Source of the DNA: Novosphingobium capsulatum NBRC 12533
Lineage (GTDB): Bacteria > Pseudomonadota > Alphaproteobacteria > Sphingomonadales > Sphingomonadaceae
Assembly (NCBI RefSeq): GCF_001598375.1
Contig: NZ_BCYV01000015.1
Location: 62,001 to 126,000, forward strand
Reading direction: 5' to 3'
DNA length: 64,000 nucleotides
The position numbers and the translations under genes were made by a program. Below, piece by piece: positions 7,906 to 17,565 of this stretch. Numbering within the stretch: position 1 is the first letter of the stretch; every line of letters begins with the position of its first letter. The notes beneath the pieces are model-generated. The model was not told the DNA's origin. It made no database searches and was given only the letters and a program-made list of their open reading frames with translations.

Positions 7906-8913
7906 TCAGCCCCCGGTCGTCGACATGTGGCGCGAAACGGCCGGGGCCGCGCCGGCGCGGTCGATGGCAAAGGCGTGGCGTTCCTGCTTTTCGCCCATGG
8001 CGCGGGCAAAGGCATCGGTCAGCGCGGCATCGGGATCGTCAGAACGCAGCGCGGCGCGCAGGTCCACACGCCCTTCCCCGCCTAGGCACATGTAGAGCTG
8101 GCCCGTGGCCGTAACCCGCACGCGGTTGCAGGTGGCGCAGAAATTGCCCGTCAAAGGCGTAATGAAACCCAGCCGACCGCCGGTTTCGGCAATATCGACA
8201 TATCGCGCCGGCCCACCCGTGCTCACCGCGTTGGGCACCAGCGTCCAGCGCTGTTCCAGATCACGGCGCACGGCATCGAGCGGGAGGTAATGATCGAGGC
8301 GATCTTCCTCGACATCGCCCAGCGGCATCACTTCGATCAGCGTCACGTCATGGCCCTGGCCATGTGCCCAGGCGATCAGGTCGGGCAATTCATCCTGGTT
8401 CACGCCCTTGAGCGCCACGGCGTTGAGCTTGACCTTGAGGCCGGCCGCCCGCGCGGCGGCCAGGCCTTCTAGCACTTGGGGCAGGCTATCGCGCCGGGCC
8501 AGCGCGGCAAAGCGGCTGCGGTCGAGCGTATCGAGTGACACGTTGATGCGGCGCACGCCGGCGGCGACCAGATCGTCGGCAAATTCGGCCAGCCGGGTGC
8601 CGTTGGTGGTCAGCGTCAGTTCCTGGAGCCCGCCCCCGCCCAGGTGGCGGCCCAGCGCGCGTACCAGATCGACCATGTCGCGCCGCACCAGCGGCTCTCC
8701 GCCGGTCAGGCGCAGCTTGGTGACGCCGCGATCGATGAACGCACGCGACACCTTGTACAGCTCTTCCAGGCTCAACACGTCGGCACGCGGCAGGAACGTC
8801 ATGCGTTCGGGCATGCAATAGGTGCAGCGCAGGTCGCAGCGATCCGTCACCGACAGGCGAAGATAGGTTATGGCCCGCGCAAAGCGGTCAACCAGAGGCG
8901 CGGGCGCTGTCAT
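7906..8913 (-). CDS. moaA: GTP 3',8-cyclase (radical SAM)
   Basis: A 335-residue radical-SAM enzyme that starts molybdenum-cofactor synthesis from GTP. The N-terminal CxxxCxxC is at [15 protein letters not shown] (C26, C30, C33). The second [4Fe-4S] site is [11 protein letters not shown]...[11 protein letters not shown], and the conserved C-terminal Gly-Gly (STTGG) is present. Its ATG overlaps the upstream reductase gene by 4 bases (ATGA). It precedes moaD by 5 bases. Confidence 0.97.
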   Translation of the reverse strand: MTAPAPLVDRFARAITYLRLSVTDRCDLRCTYCMPERMTFLPRADVLSLEELYKVSRAFIDRGVTKLRLTGGEPLVRRDMVDLVRALGRHLGGGGLQELTLTTNGTRLAEFADDLVAAGVRRINVSLDTLDRSRFAALARRDSLPQVLEGLAAARAAGLKVKLNAVALKGVNQDELPDLIAWAHGQGHDVTLIEVMPLGDVEEDRLDHYLPLDAVRRDLEQRWTLVPNAVSTGGPARYVDIAETGGRLGFITPLTGNFCATCNRVRVTATGQLYMCLGGEGRVDLRAALRSDDPDAALTDAFARAMGEKQERHAFAIDRAGAAPAVSRHMSTTGG

Positions 8914-9674
8914 CGTTCGAGATATACGAAGTCCCGAGGGTAGGATTCAAGGCTTGCGCCGGCATCGACGAAAAGAGTTTGTCCGGTCACCGCGCGCGCT
9001 GTCGCCAGATAGTGCACGGCATCGGCAATTTCATCGGCGCCGGGCAGGCGCTTCAAGGGCATGATCTCTTCCAGGCGGTGCCACTGGTCAGCGTCGTAAT
9101 CCTGCGTCGGCAGGATCAGGCCGGGCGCCACGCCGTTGACCCGCACTCGCGGTGCCAGCGCGCGCGCCAGGGTGCGCACCGCGGCATGCAGCGCCTGCTT
9201 GGACAGGGTGTAGCTCAACTGGTCGGGCACCGGGTTCTGCACGCGCTGGTCGAGAATATTGACCACGGCGCCTTCGTCCTCACCCAGCGCCTCGGCAAAG
9301 GCACGGGTCAGCAGCAGTGGCGCAAACAGATTGACGCCGAAATGCTGATCCAGCGCCTCGGGTGCGAGGTTGGCGATCGTGTCGTCCTGAAACAGCGACG
9401 CGCAGTTGACCAGAAGGCGCGGTGCCTGGCCGGCGCGGGCGATGACATCGGCCAGCATCGCGGCCGGAAAGGCGCTATCGCCCAGATCGCCTGCCAGGGG
9501 ATGCACTGTCGCGCCCAGCCACTGCAGCTGGGCGGTGAATTCGGGATCGAAGGTGTGCGCGTGGTGCGCGTGCAGCGCCAGGTCCCAACCCTCCTGCGCC
9601 AGCTTGCGGGCAATCGCGGCCCCGATTCGGCGCCATCCGCCAGTGACCAGCGCCAGCGGGCGGGGCACGCTCAT
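8910..9674 (-). CDS. SDR oxidoreductase, pteridine/dihydrofolate reductase-like (FolM type)
   Basis: A 254-residue short-chain dehydrogenase. TGGWRRIG is the NADP-binding glycine motif with the RR that marks PTR1/FolM-type reductases. NCAS (in place of NNAG), [10 protein letters not shown] (Y-x-x-x-K) and RVNGVAPGL are also seen. It overlaps folB (upstream) and moaA (downstream) by 4 bases each. A role in reducing dihydropterin or dihydrofolate fits this setting. The SDR family is certain; the substrate is inferred from motif and neighbours. Confidence 0.85.
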   Translation of the reverse strand: MSVPRPLALVTGGWRRIGAAIARKLAQEGWDLALHAHHAHTFDPEFTAQLQWLGATVHPLAGDLGDSAFPAAMLADVIARAGQAPRLLVNCASLFQDDTIANLAPEALDQHFGVNLFAPLLLTRAFAEALGEDEGAVVNILDQRVQNPVPDQLSYTLSKQALHAAVRTLARALAPRVRVNGVAPGLILPTQDYDADQWHRLEEIMPLKRLPGADEIADAVHYLATARAVTGQTLFVDAGASLESYPRDFVYLER

Positions 9675-10045
9675 CCGCGGCGGGCGCGGGTAAGCGTCAT
9701 GCCGATATCTTCTCCAGCCTCGCTGATGGCGAGCTTCACGATTTTCACTTCCACCTGGGTCACCCGCGCATCCTGTACGAACAACGTCTCACAGATGTGG
9801 TCTGCAACCGATTCGATCAGTTGGAAATGCACATCTTTGGGCAATCCGTCGCTCGCGGCGTGCTTGAGGTCCATGTAGTTCTTGCTCGCGGTCAGCGGGC
9901 AATCGGCCGTGTAGCGGTCCTGGGGACGCAGCCAGGCACGGATGGAAATCCGCAGGGGCTGCGGACGGCCGGTCTCTTCCGAATAGATCCCGGTCAGGAC
10001 ATCGGTTTCGACATTGGCGACTTCGAGGATCAGGCTGTCAGACAC
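9671..10045 (-). CDS. folB: Dihydroneopterin aldolase
   Basis: A 124-residue FolB-family protein that cleaves dihydroneopterin to 6-hydroxymethyl-dihydropterin in folate synthesis. The family fold is visible in VANVETDVLTGIYSEETGRP, the central YTADCPLTASKNYMDLKHAA, and FQLIESVADHICETLF with the conserved catalytic-site region. The stop overlaps the FolM-like gene by 4 bases, so they are co-translated. It lies 49 bases after the methyltransferase gene. Confidence 0.9.
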   Translation of the reverse strand: MSDSLILEVANVETDVLTGIYSEETGRPQPLRISIRAWLRPQDRYTADCPLTASKNYMDLKHAASDGLPKDVHFQLIESVADHICETLFVQDARVTQVEVKIVKLAISEAGEDIGMTLTRARRG

Positions 10046-10094
10046 GCGCGCGCCATTGGCACTTGGCCACGCGAATGTCCAGCATCAGCCGCGC

Positions 10095-10985
10095 TTATGC
10101 CGCGCGGTTCCACCGTGCGAAAATCGCCGTGGGCAGGACACGCCCGCCCGGTCCTTCCTCGGCCAGGGCCAGATCGCCATGCTCGATCGTGCCGGGCAAG
10201 TGCGCCAAAGCCTCGGCCAGCAAGCCGCCAATGGCGAGCGAGGACATGCGTACGGCATAGACCGTCAGGAACAGGAAGCTGCTGTTGGCATCGAGCAGGC
10301 GGGCGCAATCGGCGATCAGACCGGGCAGGCTCTCTTCCAGGCGCCACACTTCGCCTTCCGGGCCACGACCGAACTTGGGCGGATCGAGAATGATGCCGTC
10401 ATAGCGCTTACCCCGGCGCACTTCGCGCGCGGTGAACTTGGCCGCGTCGTCGACGATCCAGCGCACCGGGCGGCCATCCATGCCCGAAAGCGCGGCATTG
10501 ACGCGGGCCTGGGCGACCGACTTTTTCGAGGCATCGACATGGGTAACCGGGCCAAAGCGCGAGAGCGACAGCGTGCCGACGCCGGTGTAGCCGAACAGGT
10601 TGAGCGTGGTGGCGTCATCACGTCCGTCCAGACGCTCGCCCATCCAGTCCCAAACCGGGGCCATGTCGGGGAAAAAGCCCAGGTGACGGAACGGCGTGCA
10701 GCTGGCGGTGAACTGCACCGCGTTCCACGCCAGCGGCCAGCCTTCGCGCGGCACCGGGCCGTCAAACAGCCAGCGCCCGCCGCCATCCTCGTCGGAACCG
10801 GGCACGAATTCGCCATCGGCCGCCCATTCGCCCAGCGCCGGCGCCCACATCGCCTGGGGTTCAGGGCGGATGAAGCGATGCGGGCCATAGCGCTCAAGCT
10901 TGCGGCCATGGCCCGAATCGATGAGGGCGAAATCCCCCCAAGGCGATCCCACCATCAACTGTGGCTGGAGCGTAAGCGCGGCCAT
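10095..10985 (-). CDS. Class I SAM-dependent methyltransferase (RlmI/RlmK-like)
   Basis: A 296-residue protein with SAM-binding motif I in LNLFGYTGVGTLSL, an acidic ribose-binding residue in THVDASKKSV, and catalytic motif IV ILDPPKFGRG. DPPKFGRG is typical of 23S rRNA cytosine methyltransferases. It lacks an obvious N-terminal PUA domain, so exact specificity is open. Its ATG shares its A with the thrC stop (TGATG), so it is translationally coupled to thrC, a pairing usual in sphingomonads. Confidence 0.88.
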   Translation of the reverse strand: MAALTLQPQLMVGSPWGDFALIDSGHGRKLERYGPHRFIRPEPQAMWAPALGEWAADGEFVPGSDEDGGGRWLFDGPVPREGWPLAWNAVQFTASCTPFRHLGFFPDMAPVWDWMGERLDGRDDATTLNLFGYTGVGTLSLSRFGPVTHVDASKKSVAQARVNAALSGMDGRPVRWIVDDAAKFTAREVRRGKRYDGIILDPPKFGRGPEGEVWRLEESLPGLIADCARLLDANSSFLFLTVYAVRMSSLAIGGLLAEALAHLPGTIEHGDLALAEEGPGGRVLPTAIFARWNRAA

Positions 10986-12403
10986 CAGGCGTCCTTCTTG
11001 CCGATCTTGGGTGTTGCGCGCTCGGTCACATAGGCTGCCACGGCCTCATACGTGCCGGGCAGGTGGTCGCAGCGTTCCTGGCGCTCGAACAGATCGCCCA
11101 CGCGCGCGGGCAGCGGCGGGCGCACGCCGGTGGCGCGCTCCACCGCATCGACGAACTTGGCGGGATGGGCCGTGGCCAGGGTCACCACCGGCACATCGGT
11201 CGGCAGCCCTTCGGCCACGCGCGCGGCATGCAGGCCGATTGCGGTATGCGGATCAAGCACTTCGCCCGCTGCCTCATAGGCCCAGCGCATGGCCTGGGCC
11301 ATCTGTGCGGGATCGCAGCGCGCGCTGGTGAACAGGCCGCCGATCGCTGCACGCTGGGCATTGGTCAGTTGCAGCGCCTTGGTGGCATCGAACTGCTGCA
11401 TCTGCGCGGCCAGGACAGCGGCATCGCGCCCGCAGGCATCGAACAGCAGGCGTTCGAAATTGGACGAGACCTGAATATCCATCGACGGCGCCGCCGTGGG
11501 CGTGACCGTGCTGGCCGAATAGTCCCCAGCCGACAGCGCGCGGTGGAGAATGTCATTGATGTTGGTGGCCACGATCAGCCGCTCCACGGGCAGGCCCATC
11601 TGCGCCGCGACATAGCCGGCGAACACGTCGCCGAAATTGCCGGTCGGCACAGAGAAGGCCACCTTGCGGTGCGGTGCGCCCAGTTGCAGCGCGGCGGCGA
11701 AATAATAGACCACCTGCGACATCAGCCGCGCCCAGTTGATCGAATTGACCGCGGCAATGCCATAAGTGCCGGTGATCGCGGCATCGTTGAACATGCGCTT
11801 CACCATCGCCTGGGCGTCGTCAAAGCTGCCGTCGATCGCGATGTTATAGACGTTGGGCGCGATCACCGTGGTCATCTGCCGGCGCTGAACATCAGACACG
11901 CGGCCATGGGGATGCAGCATGAAGATATCGACCTTGGCGCGGCCAGCCACGGCGTCGATCGCGGCAGAGCCGGTATCGCCCGAGGTGGCACCCACGATGG
12001 TCAGGTGATCCTCGCGGCGAGCCAGGAATTCCTCGAACAGCAGGCCCAGCATCTGCAAGGCCACGTCCTTGAACGCCAGGGTCGGGCCGTGGAACAGCTC
12101 GAGCACCCACTGCCGCTCGTCGAGCTGCTTGAGCGGGGTGACGGCGGCATGGGCAAAGCGGCCATAGGCCTGGCCGGTCAATTCGCGCAGGCGTTCGGGC
12201 GAAAGGCTGTCGCCCACGAAAGGCGCCATGATCCGCGCGGCCAGTTCGGCATAGGGCAGGCCAGCCATGGCGGCGATCTCATCATGGCTGAACTGCGGCC
12301 AGGCTTCGGGCACGTAGAGGCCACCGTCGGACGCGAGGCCCGCCAGCGTGACGCCTTCGAAATCGAGCGAGGCGGCCTGGCCCCGCGTGCTGACATACTT
12401 CAT
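10985..12403 (-). CDS. thrC: Threonine synthase
   Basis: A 472-residue PLP enzyme that converts O-phosphohomoserine to threonine. Starts KYVSTRGQAASLDFEGV. The PLP lysine is K112 in HGPTLAFKDVALQ, and the phosphate-binding loop is GATSGDTGSAAI. FSVPTGNFGDVFAGYVA is also diagnostic. ATG 12403 has a GGGGAT upstream; the frame extends further without family similarity. It lies 88 bases after the SURF1 gene. Confidence 0.97.
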   Translation of the reverse strand: MKYVSTRGQAASLDFEGVTLAGLASDGGLYVPEAWPQFSHDEIAAMAGLPYAELAARIMAPFVGDSLSPERLRELTGQAYGRFAHAAVTPLKQLDERQWVLELFHGPTLAFKDVALQMLGLLFEEFLARREDHLTIVGATSGDTGSAAIDAVAGRAKVDIFMLHPHGRVSDVQRRQMTTVIAPNVYNIAIDGSFDDAQAMVKRMFNDAAITGTYGIAAVNSINWARLMSQVVYYFAAALQLGAPHRKVAFSVPTGNFGDVFAGYVAAQMGLPVERLIVATNINDILHRALSAGDYSASTVTPTAAPSMDIQVSSNFERLLFDACGRDAAVLAAQMQQFDATKALQLTNAQRAAIGGLFTSARCDPAQMAQAMRWAYEAAGEVLDPHTAIGLHAARVAEGLPTDVPVVTLATAHPAKFVDAVERATGVRPPLPARVGDLFERQERCDHLPGTYEAVAAYVTERATPKIGKKDA

Positions 12404-12491
12404 CGCCAATCCCCGTGTGCCGCGCCCACCGCAAGGGCAGCGCCCAATCATCACCGGCACGCCATCGCGCGCGTTGTCGTCAGCGCGGCGC

Positions 12492-13097
12492 CTAGCGCCC
12501 CGGGGGCATCGTGACAACCACCGCCGCGCCTTTCGCGCGCCGGCGCAGGGCCAGGGCATAGATCACCAGCGCTACGGCGGCGAACAGGAACCACTGCACC
12601 GCATAGGCCAGATGGTTGTTGGGAATGTCAGACGGATCAGGCGCGGCATTGGCGCCCAGGCCGGCAAGCGGCGGATCGGCAACCAGGCGGGTGATCTTGT
12701 GGAACGGGGCGATTCGGCCCGTGACCCGCCCACCATCCCATTGCGGCGGATGCGGATCGCGCGACCAGCCCAGTTGCACCAGCGCGGGCATACCACCCGG
12801 CGCTTGGCAATGGGCAATGTGCACATAGCCACTTTCACCGGCAGCGTTGCGGCCGCCCACCGAATCCCACAGGCCAGGCTGCACCTGGCAATCGAACGTG
12901 GCACGGCGATAGAGCACGGCCTTGCCATCGCCTGCCACGGGGAACGGGACCGGCGCGGGATTGACCAGCGCGGCGGCAAAGCGCGCCAGCAGCGCCTCTT
13001 TCTGCACCTTGCGCTGCAATTGCCAGAAACCCAGGCCGATCATCACGGCCACGGCCAGCAGCACGATGCAGGTGGGCAGCACGGGAATACGCCGCAT
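12492..13097 (-). CDS. SURF1 family cytochrome-oxidase assembly protein
   Basis: A 201-residue inner-membrane protein: an N-terminal helix at about residues 5-21 (PVLPTCIVLLAVAVMIGLGF) with the SURF1 signature GFWQLQRKVQKEALL, a periplasmic domain with YVHIAHC and VQLGWSRDP, and a C-terminal helix preceded by NNHLAYAVQWFLFA, the highly conserved second SURF1 block. It helps insert haem a into cytochrome c oxidase subunit I. It is coupled to the DUF983 gene through TGATG. The oxidase subunits themselves are not in this window. Confidence 0.92.
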   Translation of the reverse strand: MRRIPVLPTCIVLLAVAVMIGLGFWQLQRKVQKEALLARFAAALVNPAPVPFPVAGDGKAVLYRRATFDCQVQPGLWDSVGGRNAAGESGYVHIAHCQAPGGMPALVQLGWSRDPHPPQWDGGRVTGRIAPFHKITRLVADPPLAGLGANAAPDPSDIPNNHLAYAVQWFLFAAVALVIYALALRRRAKGAAVVVTMPPGR

Positions 13098-13486
13098 CAG
13101 CCCTGCCCTCGCGGTGCCACGCGCGCGGCCAGCACCGCGGCACGCACCGCACGTACCGCAAGGCCCACGATCAGCGCGCTCGCCGGGCCCCAGACCAGCG
13201 GATAGACCCACAAGGGCAGGCGCCAGATATCATCGACCCGCAGCGCGGAAAACACCAGCAACGCCACAAGCGGGATGACCACAGGATAGAGCGCGCGCCC
13301 GCTTGCCTCGTGCACGGCCAGCGGCTCGCCACAGGCGCGGCAGTGGTCATTGAGCTTGGGCGGCTCCCACGCCCGCCCGGCCCAGACCATGCCGGGCGTA
13401 TTGCAGGCCGGGCACATGCCATGGCGCGCCACCTGCCACCAGCCTGGCCCGGTGGCCGATCTGCTGCTCCCGCTGTTTTCGCTCAT
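13097..13486 (-). CDS. DUF983 family membrane protein
   Basis: About 129 residues: a small zinc-ribbon-like part (CPACN...CRACG) then two hydrophobic helices (VIPLVALLVFSALRV; LVWGPASALIVGLAVRAV). In alphaproteobacteria this family sits between ctaE/coxC and SURF1 in aa3-oxidase clusters. ATG 13486 (MSENSG) is preferred; an in-frame ATG at 13492 is possible and no clear ribosome site decides. Here the upstream neighbour is a divergent DUF885 gene, so the cluster is cut off at this point. Confidence 0.85.
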   Translation of the reverse strand: MSENSGSSRSATGPGWWQVARHGMCPACNTPGMVWAGRAWEPPKLNDHCRACGEPLAVHEASGRALYPVVIPLVALLVFSALRVDDIWRLPLWVYPLVWGPASALIVGLAVRAVRAAVLAARVAPRGQG

Positions 13487-13585
13487 GATCATCGGGATAG
13501 CGCCCGCGCCCGCCCCGGTCCAGCTTGCACATGGGCCATTTCCCACGCTACCCGGTTGCATCTGCAACAGGAGTATCGTGCCGCC

Positions 13586-15361
13586 GTGACCGTTCATCGT
13601 CTCCCGCTGCTGGCCGCTCTCCTGCTTGGCGTAGTCCAGCCAGCCCATGCGCAGGCGCCTGTCCCCGCGGTTGCTGCCAGTGCTTCCGCGGACGCCGCGT
13701 TCTATGCCCTGGCCGATGCTGAATGGACCTGGCGCCAGGCGCAGTTTGGCGATGACGAGAACGACGATCGCCCCAGCTATCGCCTGCCCGACGTGAGCGC
13801 CGCCGCCCAGGCCGCGCGCGAGGCGCGCTGGGCGCAAACGCTGAAAGCGCTCGACGCCATCGACCAGGGCGCGCTCTCGCCGGCCGCGCGCGTCAACTAT
13901 GCGATCTATCGCTACCAGATCGAAACGCTGCTTTCGGCGCAGCGCTTTCACGAGTGGGAAAAGCCGCTCAATTCAGACACCACGTTCTGGGGCAACCTGG
14001 CCGATACCGCACGCACGCCGTTCCGCAACGAAAGCGAAGCGCGCGCCTATATCGCCATGCTGCATGCCGTGCCGCGCTATTTCGCGCAGCAGATGGCCAA
14101 CATGAAGGCGGGGCTGGCACGCGGATTTACCGCGCCGCAGGTCACGCTCAAGGGCCGCGATCTGTCGCTGCTGCCGATAACGGACGCCAAGACCGCCGAC
14201 GCCAACCCGTTCTTCGAGCCGTTCAAGGCCCTGCCCGCCAGTATTCCGCCCGCCACGGCCAAGGCCCTGGCCGACGAGGCGCGCACGGCGATCACCAGCG
14301 AAGTTGTGCCGGCGCACCGCGCCCTGCTCGCCTATCTGCGCAGCGATTATCTGCCCCATGCCCGCACCGCCCTTGCCGCGCAGGGCCTGCCCCAAGGGAA
14401 AGACTATTACCAGGCGCAGATCCGCGAATATACCACCACCGACCTGACGCCCGACGCGATCCACCAGATCGGCCTGGCCGAGGTGGCCAGGATCCGTGCG
14501 CAAATGCAAGAGATCATGACGCAGGTCGGCTTTACCGGTGACCTGCCCGCGTTCCTGGCCAAGCTGCGCAGCGATCCGCAGTTCGTTGCGAGCAGCCCGC
14601 AAGATCTGCTCAACCGTGCGGCATGGATCGCCAAGACGTTCGACGGCAAGGCAGCCGACTGGTTTGGCCGCCTGCCGCGCAAGCGCTTTGCCATTCGCCC
14701 GGTGCCCGCCGACATTGCCCCGTTCTACACCGCCGGGCGCGGCGGGCCGGGCGTCTATCTGGTCAACACCTGGAACCTGCCAGCACGCCAGCTCTATTCG
14801 CTGCCCGCCCTCACCCTGCACGAAAGCGCGCCGGGCCATGCGTTCCAGATGTCATTGGCATCGGAAAACAAGGGGCTGCCGGCCTGGCGCCAGCGCACCT
14901 ACATTTCTGCCTATGGCGAAGGCTGGGCGCTCTATTGCGAAAAGCTGGGGGTGGAGATGGGCATCTACACCACGCCCTACGAACGTTTTGGCATGCTGTC
15001 ATACCAGATGTGGCGTGCGGCGCGGCTGGTGGTCGATACCGGAATCCACGCCAAGGGCTGGACGCGCGAACAGGCGCTGGCCTTCCTGCACGACAATACC
15101 GCGCTGTCGGATCACGAGATCGAGACCGAGACCGATCGCTATATCGCCTGGCCGGGCCAGGCGCTGAGCTATTACCTGGGCGAGATGGCCATCGTGGAGG
15201 ATCGCGCCCGCGCGGAAAAGGCGCTGGGCGACAAGTTCAACATTCGCGCCTTCCACGATGCCGTGCTCGAACTGGGCTCGGTGCCACTGCCCGTGCTGCA
15301 CGCCCGGATCGATCGCTTCATCGCCGAGGGTGGCAAGGGCCCCTATCCCGACGAGGAATGA
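13586..15361 (+). CDS. DUF885 family secreted metallopeptidase-like protein
   Basis: A 591-residue protein with a signal peptide (LPLLAALLLGVVQPAHA, probable cleavage after AHA). The zinc-type motif is H412-E-S-A-P-G-H418, followed later by AYGEGWALYCEKLG with a further glutamate; together they mark the DUF885 group, related to M2/M3-like peptidases. Probably periplasmic. GTG 13586 is chosen because it begins the signal peptide and an AGGAG lies 13 bases upstream. It is convergent with the sensor kinase gene. Substrate unknown. Confidence 0.88.
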   Translation: MTVHRLPLLAALLLGVVQPAHAQAPVPAVAASASADAAFYALADAEWTWRQAQFGDDENDDRPSYRLPDVSAAAQAAREARWAQTLKALDAIDQGALSPAARVNYAIYRYQIETLLSAQRFHEWEKPLNSDTTFWGNLADTARTPFRNESEARAYIAMLHAVPRYFAQQMANMKAGLARGFTAPQVTLKGRDLSLLPITDAKTADANPFFEPFKALPASIPPATAKALADEARTAITSEVVPAHRALLAYLRSDYLPHARTALAAQGLPQGKDYYQAQIREYTTTDLTPDAIHQIGLAEVARIRAQMQEIMTQVGFTGDLPAFLAKLRSDPQFVASSPQDLLNRAAWIAKTFDGKAADWFGRLPRKRFAIRPVPADIAPFYTAGRGGPGVYLVNTWNLPARQLYSLPALTLHESAPGHAFQMSLASENKGLPAWRQRTYISAYGEGWALYCEKLGVEMGIYTTPYERFGMLSYQMWRAARLVVDTGIHAKGWTREQALAFLHDNTALSDHEIETETDRYIAWPGQALSYYLGEMAIVEDRARAEKALGDKFNIRAFHDAVLELGSVPLPVLHARIDRFIAEGGKGPYPDEE

Positions 15362-15382
15362 GGCAAAACCGCGCCGGCGCGG

Positions 15383-16816
15383 TCAGGCTGCCAGCGGCAG
15401 GCGGAGCGTGGCAATCAGGCCCACGACCTGGCCCGCCTGCCAGCGGTTGGCAAGCACGAGCGAGCCCCCGTGCTGGTCGGCGATCGCGCGGGCCAGAGTC
15501 AGCCCGAGGCCCGTGCCGCCCGTAGCGGTATTGCGCGAGGCCTCCAGCCGGGTGAACGGCTCCATCATGCGCAGGATATCGCCTTCGGGAATGCCCGGGC
15601 CATCGTCCTCGATGCGCAGCACCGCCTCACCGTCTTCCCGTTCCAGCGAGACACGGGCACGCTGGCCATAGCGCAGCGCGTTGGACACCAGATTGCGCAT
15701 GGCCCGGCGCAGCCAGGTGGCGCGCAGCGGCAGAACGATGCGCACGGTGTCTTCCAGCGTCACATCCTCGCCCATATCCTCGTATTCGCCCATCACGTCG
15801 GTGACGAGGGCCGAAAGCTCGGTCGTCTCCAACGGGTCAGAGGGGCGGCCAACGCGGGCGAGCGAGAGAATGTCGTCGAGCGAGCGGTTGATATCCTCGA
15901 TCGTCGCGGCCATGCGCGCGCGCTCGTTCTCGTCCTCCACCGCCTCGATCCGCACGCGCAGCGCGGCCAGCGGCGTTTTCAGATCGTGGCCGATCGCGCC
16001 CAGCATCACGTCCTTTTCATCGAGCAGGCCAACAATGCGCGCTTCCATGGCATTGTGGGCCACGATCAGGCGGCGGATATCGTCAGGCCCCTCGGGTTCG
16101 AGCTGGCCATCGGCATTGCGTTCGCGGGCAAAGGCTTCCACCCGCCCGGTCAAGGCCTTGAGCGGCCGCGCAATGCGCCGCAGGATCAGCGCCACCGCAC
16201 CCACCAGCACGAAATAGAGCAGCACCGTCTGCATCAGAAGCGAAAGGATTACTTGGCGCTCGTTGGCCGGCGAAAGGATGCGCGCGGTAAGCCAGGTGCC
16301 ATCGGGCCGCTGGATCGAGGCGATGATCAGGCGGGCCTGCGGCCGATGATCGCCAAAGCTTTCCAGCCGCTTGCTGACATCGCCAAACCACGCCCCGACA
16401 ATCGCATCCGCCTGGGGATCGCGCTCCACCACCAAGACCTGGCGATGAACCAGACCCTGGGTTTCCAGCACATCATGCAACGCGCTCGCCACGTCGCTGC
16501 GCTGGCGGTCACCCGGCTGTTCGGGCGAATTGACATCGACGCGCACGCGCAAGGGGCGTGGCAGGCGCCAGATATCGTCAGGCGGCGGCCCGTGTGGACG
16601 GCCATCAGGCGGGTGATTTTCGCGCGGTGGCTGGCCGATCAGGCGAAATGCCGCCTCGTTCACGGTCAGTTGCACGCGCCGCTCGTTCTGTTCGCGCCAG
16701 ATCAGCGCGGCCGAAAGACCCTGCGCCACCAGCAGCGCCAGCGCGATCGCCAGGAGCATTTGCCCCTGCAGGCTGCGCGGTGCGCGCGATATGGTCCAAG
16801 CAGGCCAGCGCAGCAT
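15383..16816 (-). CDS. Sensor histidine kinase
   Basis: A 477-residue EnvZ-like kinase: TM1 at about residues 20-40, a periplasmic domain of about 150 residues, TM2 at about 189-212, a HAMP region, phospho-acceptor H277 in AIGHDLKTPLAALR, and an ATPase domain with the N box (AMRNLVSNALRYG), G1 (EDDGPGIPEG) and G2 (GGTGLGLTLARAIA). The beginning of the sensor domain is rich in His and Pro (ENHPPDGRPHGPPPDD). ATG 16816 overlaps the response-regulator stop (TGATG), so the pair is coupled. A role in envelope or metal sensing is a guess from composition. Confidence 0.95.
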   Translation of the reverse strand: MLRWPAWTISRAPRSLQGQMLLAIALALLVAQGLSAALIWREQNERRVQLTVNEAAFRLIGQPPRENHPPDGRPHGPPPDDIWRLPRPLRVRVDVNSPEQPGDRQRSDVASALHDVLETQGLVHRQVLVVERDPQADAIVGAWFGDVSKRLESFGDHRPQARLIIASIQRPDGTWLTARILSPANERQVILSLLMQTVLLYFVLVGAVALILRRIARPLKALTGRVEAFARERNADGQLEPEGPDDIRRLIVAHNAMEARIVGLLDEKDVMLGAIGHDLKTPLAALRVRIEAVEDENERARMAATIEDINRSLDDILSLARVGRPSDPLETTELSALVTDVMGEYEDMGEDVTLEDTVRIVLPLRATWLRRAMRNLVSNALRYGQRARVSLEREDGEAVLRIEDDGPGIPEGDILRMMEPFTRLEASRNTATGGTGLGLTLARAIADQHGGSLVLANRWQAGQVVGLIATLRLPLAA

Positions 16817-17547
16817 CAGTCGCGGCCTGCCACCTTGCGCACTTCGGTGGCGAGCATGTAGCCGCCGCCCCACACGGTCTGGATCAGTTGCGGATTGCGG
16901 CTGTCTTCCTCGATCTTGCGGCGCAGGCGGCTGATCTGGTTGTCCACCGCGCGATCGAACAGATGCGCCTCGCGGCCCTGGACCATGTCGAGCAGGCGAT
17001 CGCGATCGAGCACCTGACGGGGATGATCGAGAAACGCCATGAGCAGGCGAAATTCGGCCGAGGAAATGGCGACGACCGCGCCTTCGCGATCGGTCAACCG
17101 GCGCTTGAGCGGATCGAGCGTCCAGCCTTCGAATTCATAGACCAGCGCTTCGGGGGCATCGACGGCCACGCGCGCGCTGCGCCGCAGGACCGAGCGAATC
17201 CGCGCCACCAGTTCGCGCGGGTCGAACGGCTTGACCACGTAGTCGTCAGCGCCAATCTCGAGGCCGACGATGCGGTCGGTGGATTCACCCTTGGCGGTGA
17301 TGAAGATCACCGGAAGCGCCCGGCTTTCGGCCAGGTGCCGGCACAGCGACAGGCCATCCTCGCCCGGCATCATGATGTCGAGCAGCACGAGGTCGAACGT
17401 TTCTCCCGCGATCCGCGCACGGGCTTCCACCGCGTTGCCCGCCTGGACCACGGCAAAGCCCTGGCGAACCAGATAGTCCGCCAGCACTTCGCGCAAGGCT
17501 GCTTCATCATCAACCAGCAGAATGCGGGTTATCGCTGTCTCACTCAT
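16816..17547 (-). CDS. OmpR-family response regulator
   Basis: A 243-residue transcription regulator. The receiver domain has the acidic pair DDE near residue 13, phospho-acceptor D57 (LVLLDIMMPGEDG) and K-containing VKPFDPRELVARI. The C-terminal winged helix carries SSAEFRLLMAFLDHPRQVL and the recognition region DNQISRLRRKIEEDSRNPQL. It is the second gene of an EF-hand/regulator/kinase operon, 18 bases after the EF-hand gene. TGTCG repeats upstream of the operon (18457-18504) may be its own binding sites. Confidence 0.96.
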   Translation of the reverse strand: MSETAITRILLVDDEAALREVLADYLVRQGFAVVQAGNAVEARARIAGETFDLVLLDIMMPGEDGLSLCRHLAESRALPVIFITAKGESTDRIVGLEIGADDYVVKPFDPRELVARIRSVLRRSARVAVDAPEALVYEFEGWTLDPLKRRLTDREGAVVAISSAEFRLLMAFLDHPRQVLDRDRLLDMVQGREAHLFDRAVDNQISRLRRKIEEDSRNPQLIQTVWGGGYMLATEVRKVAGRD

Positions 17548-17565
17548 GCCTGCGCTGCCCGGTGA

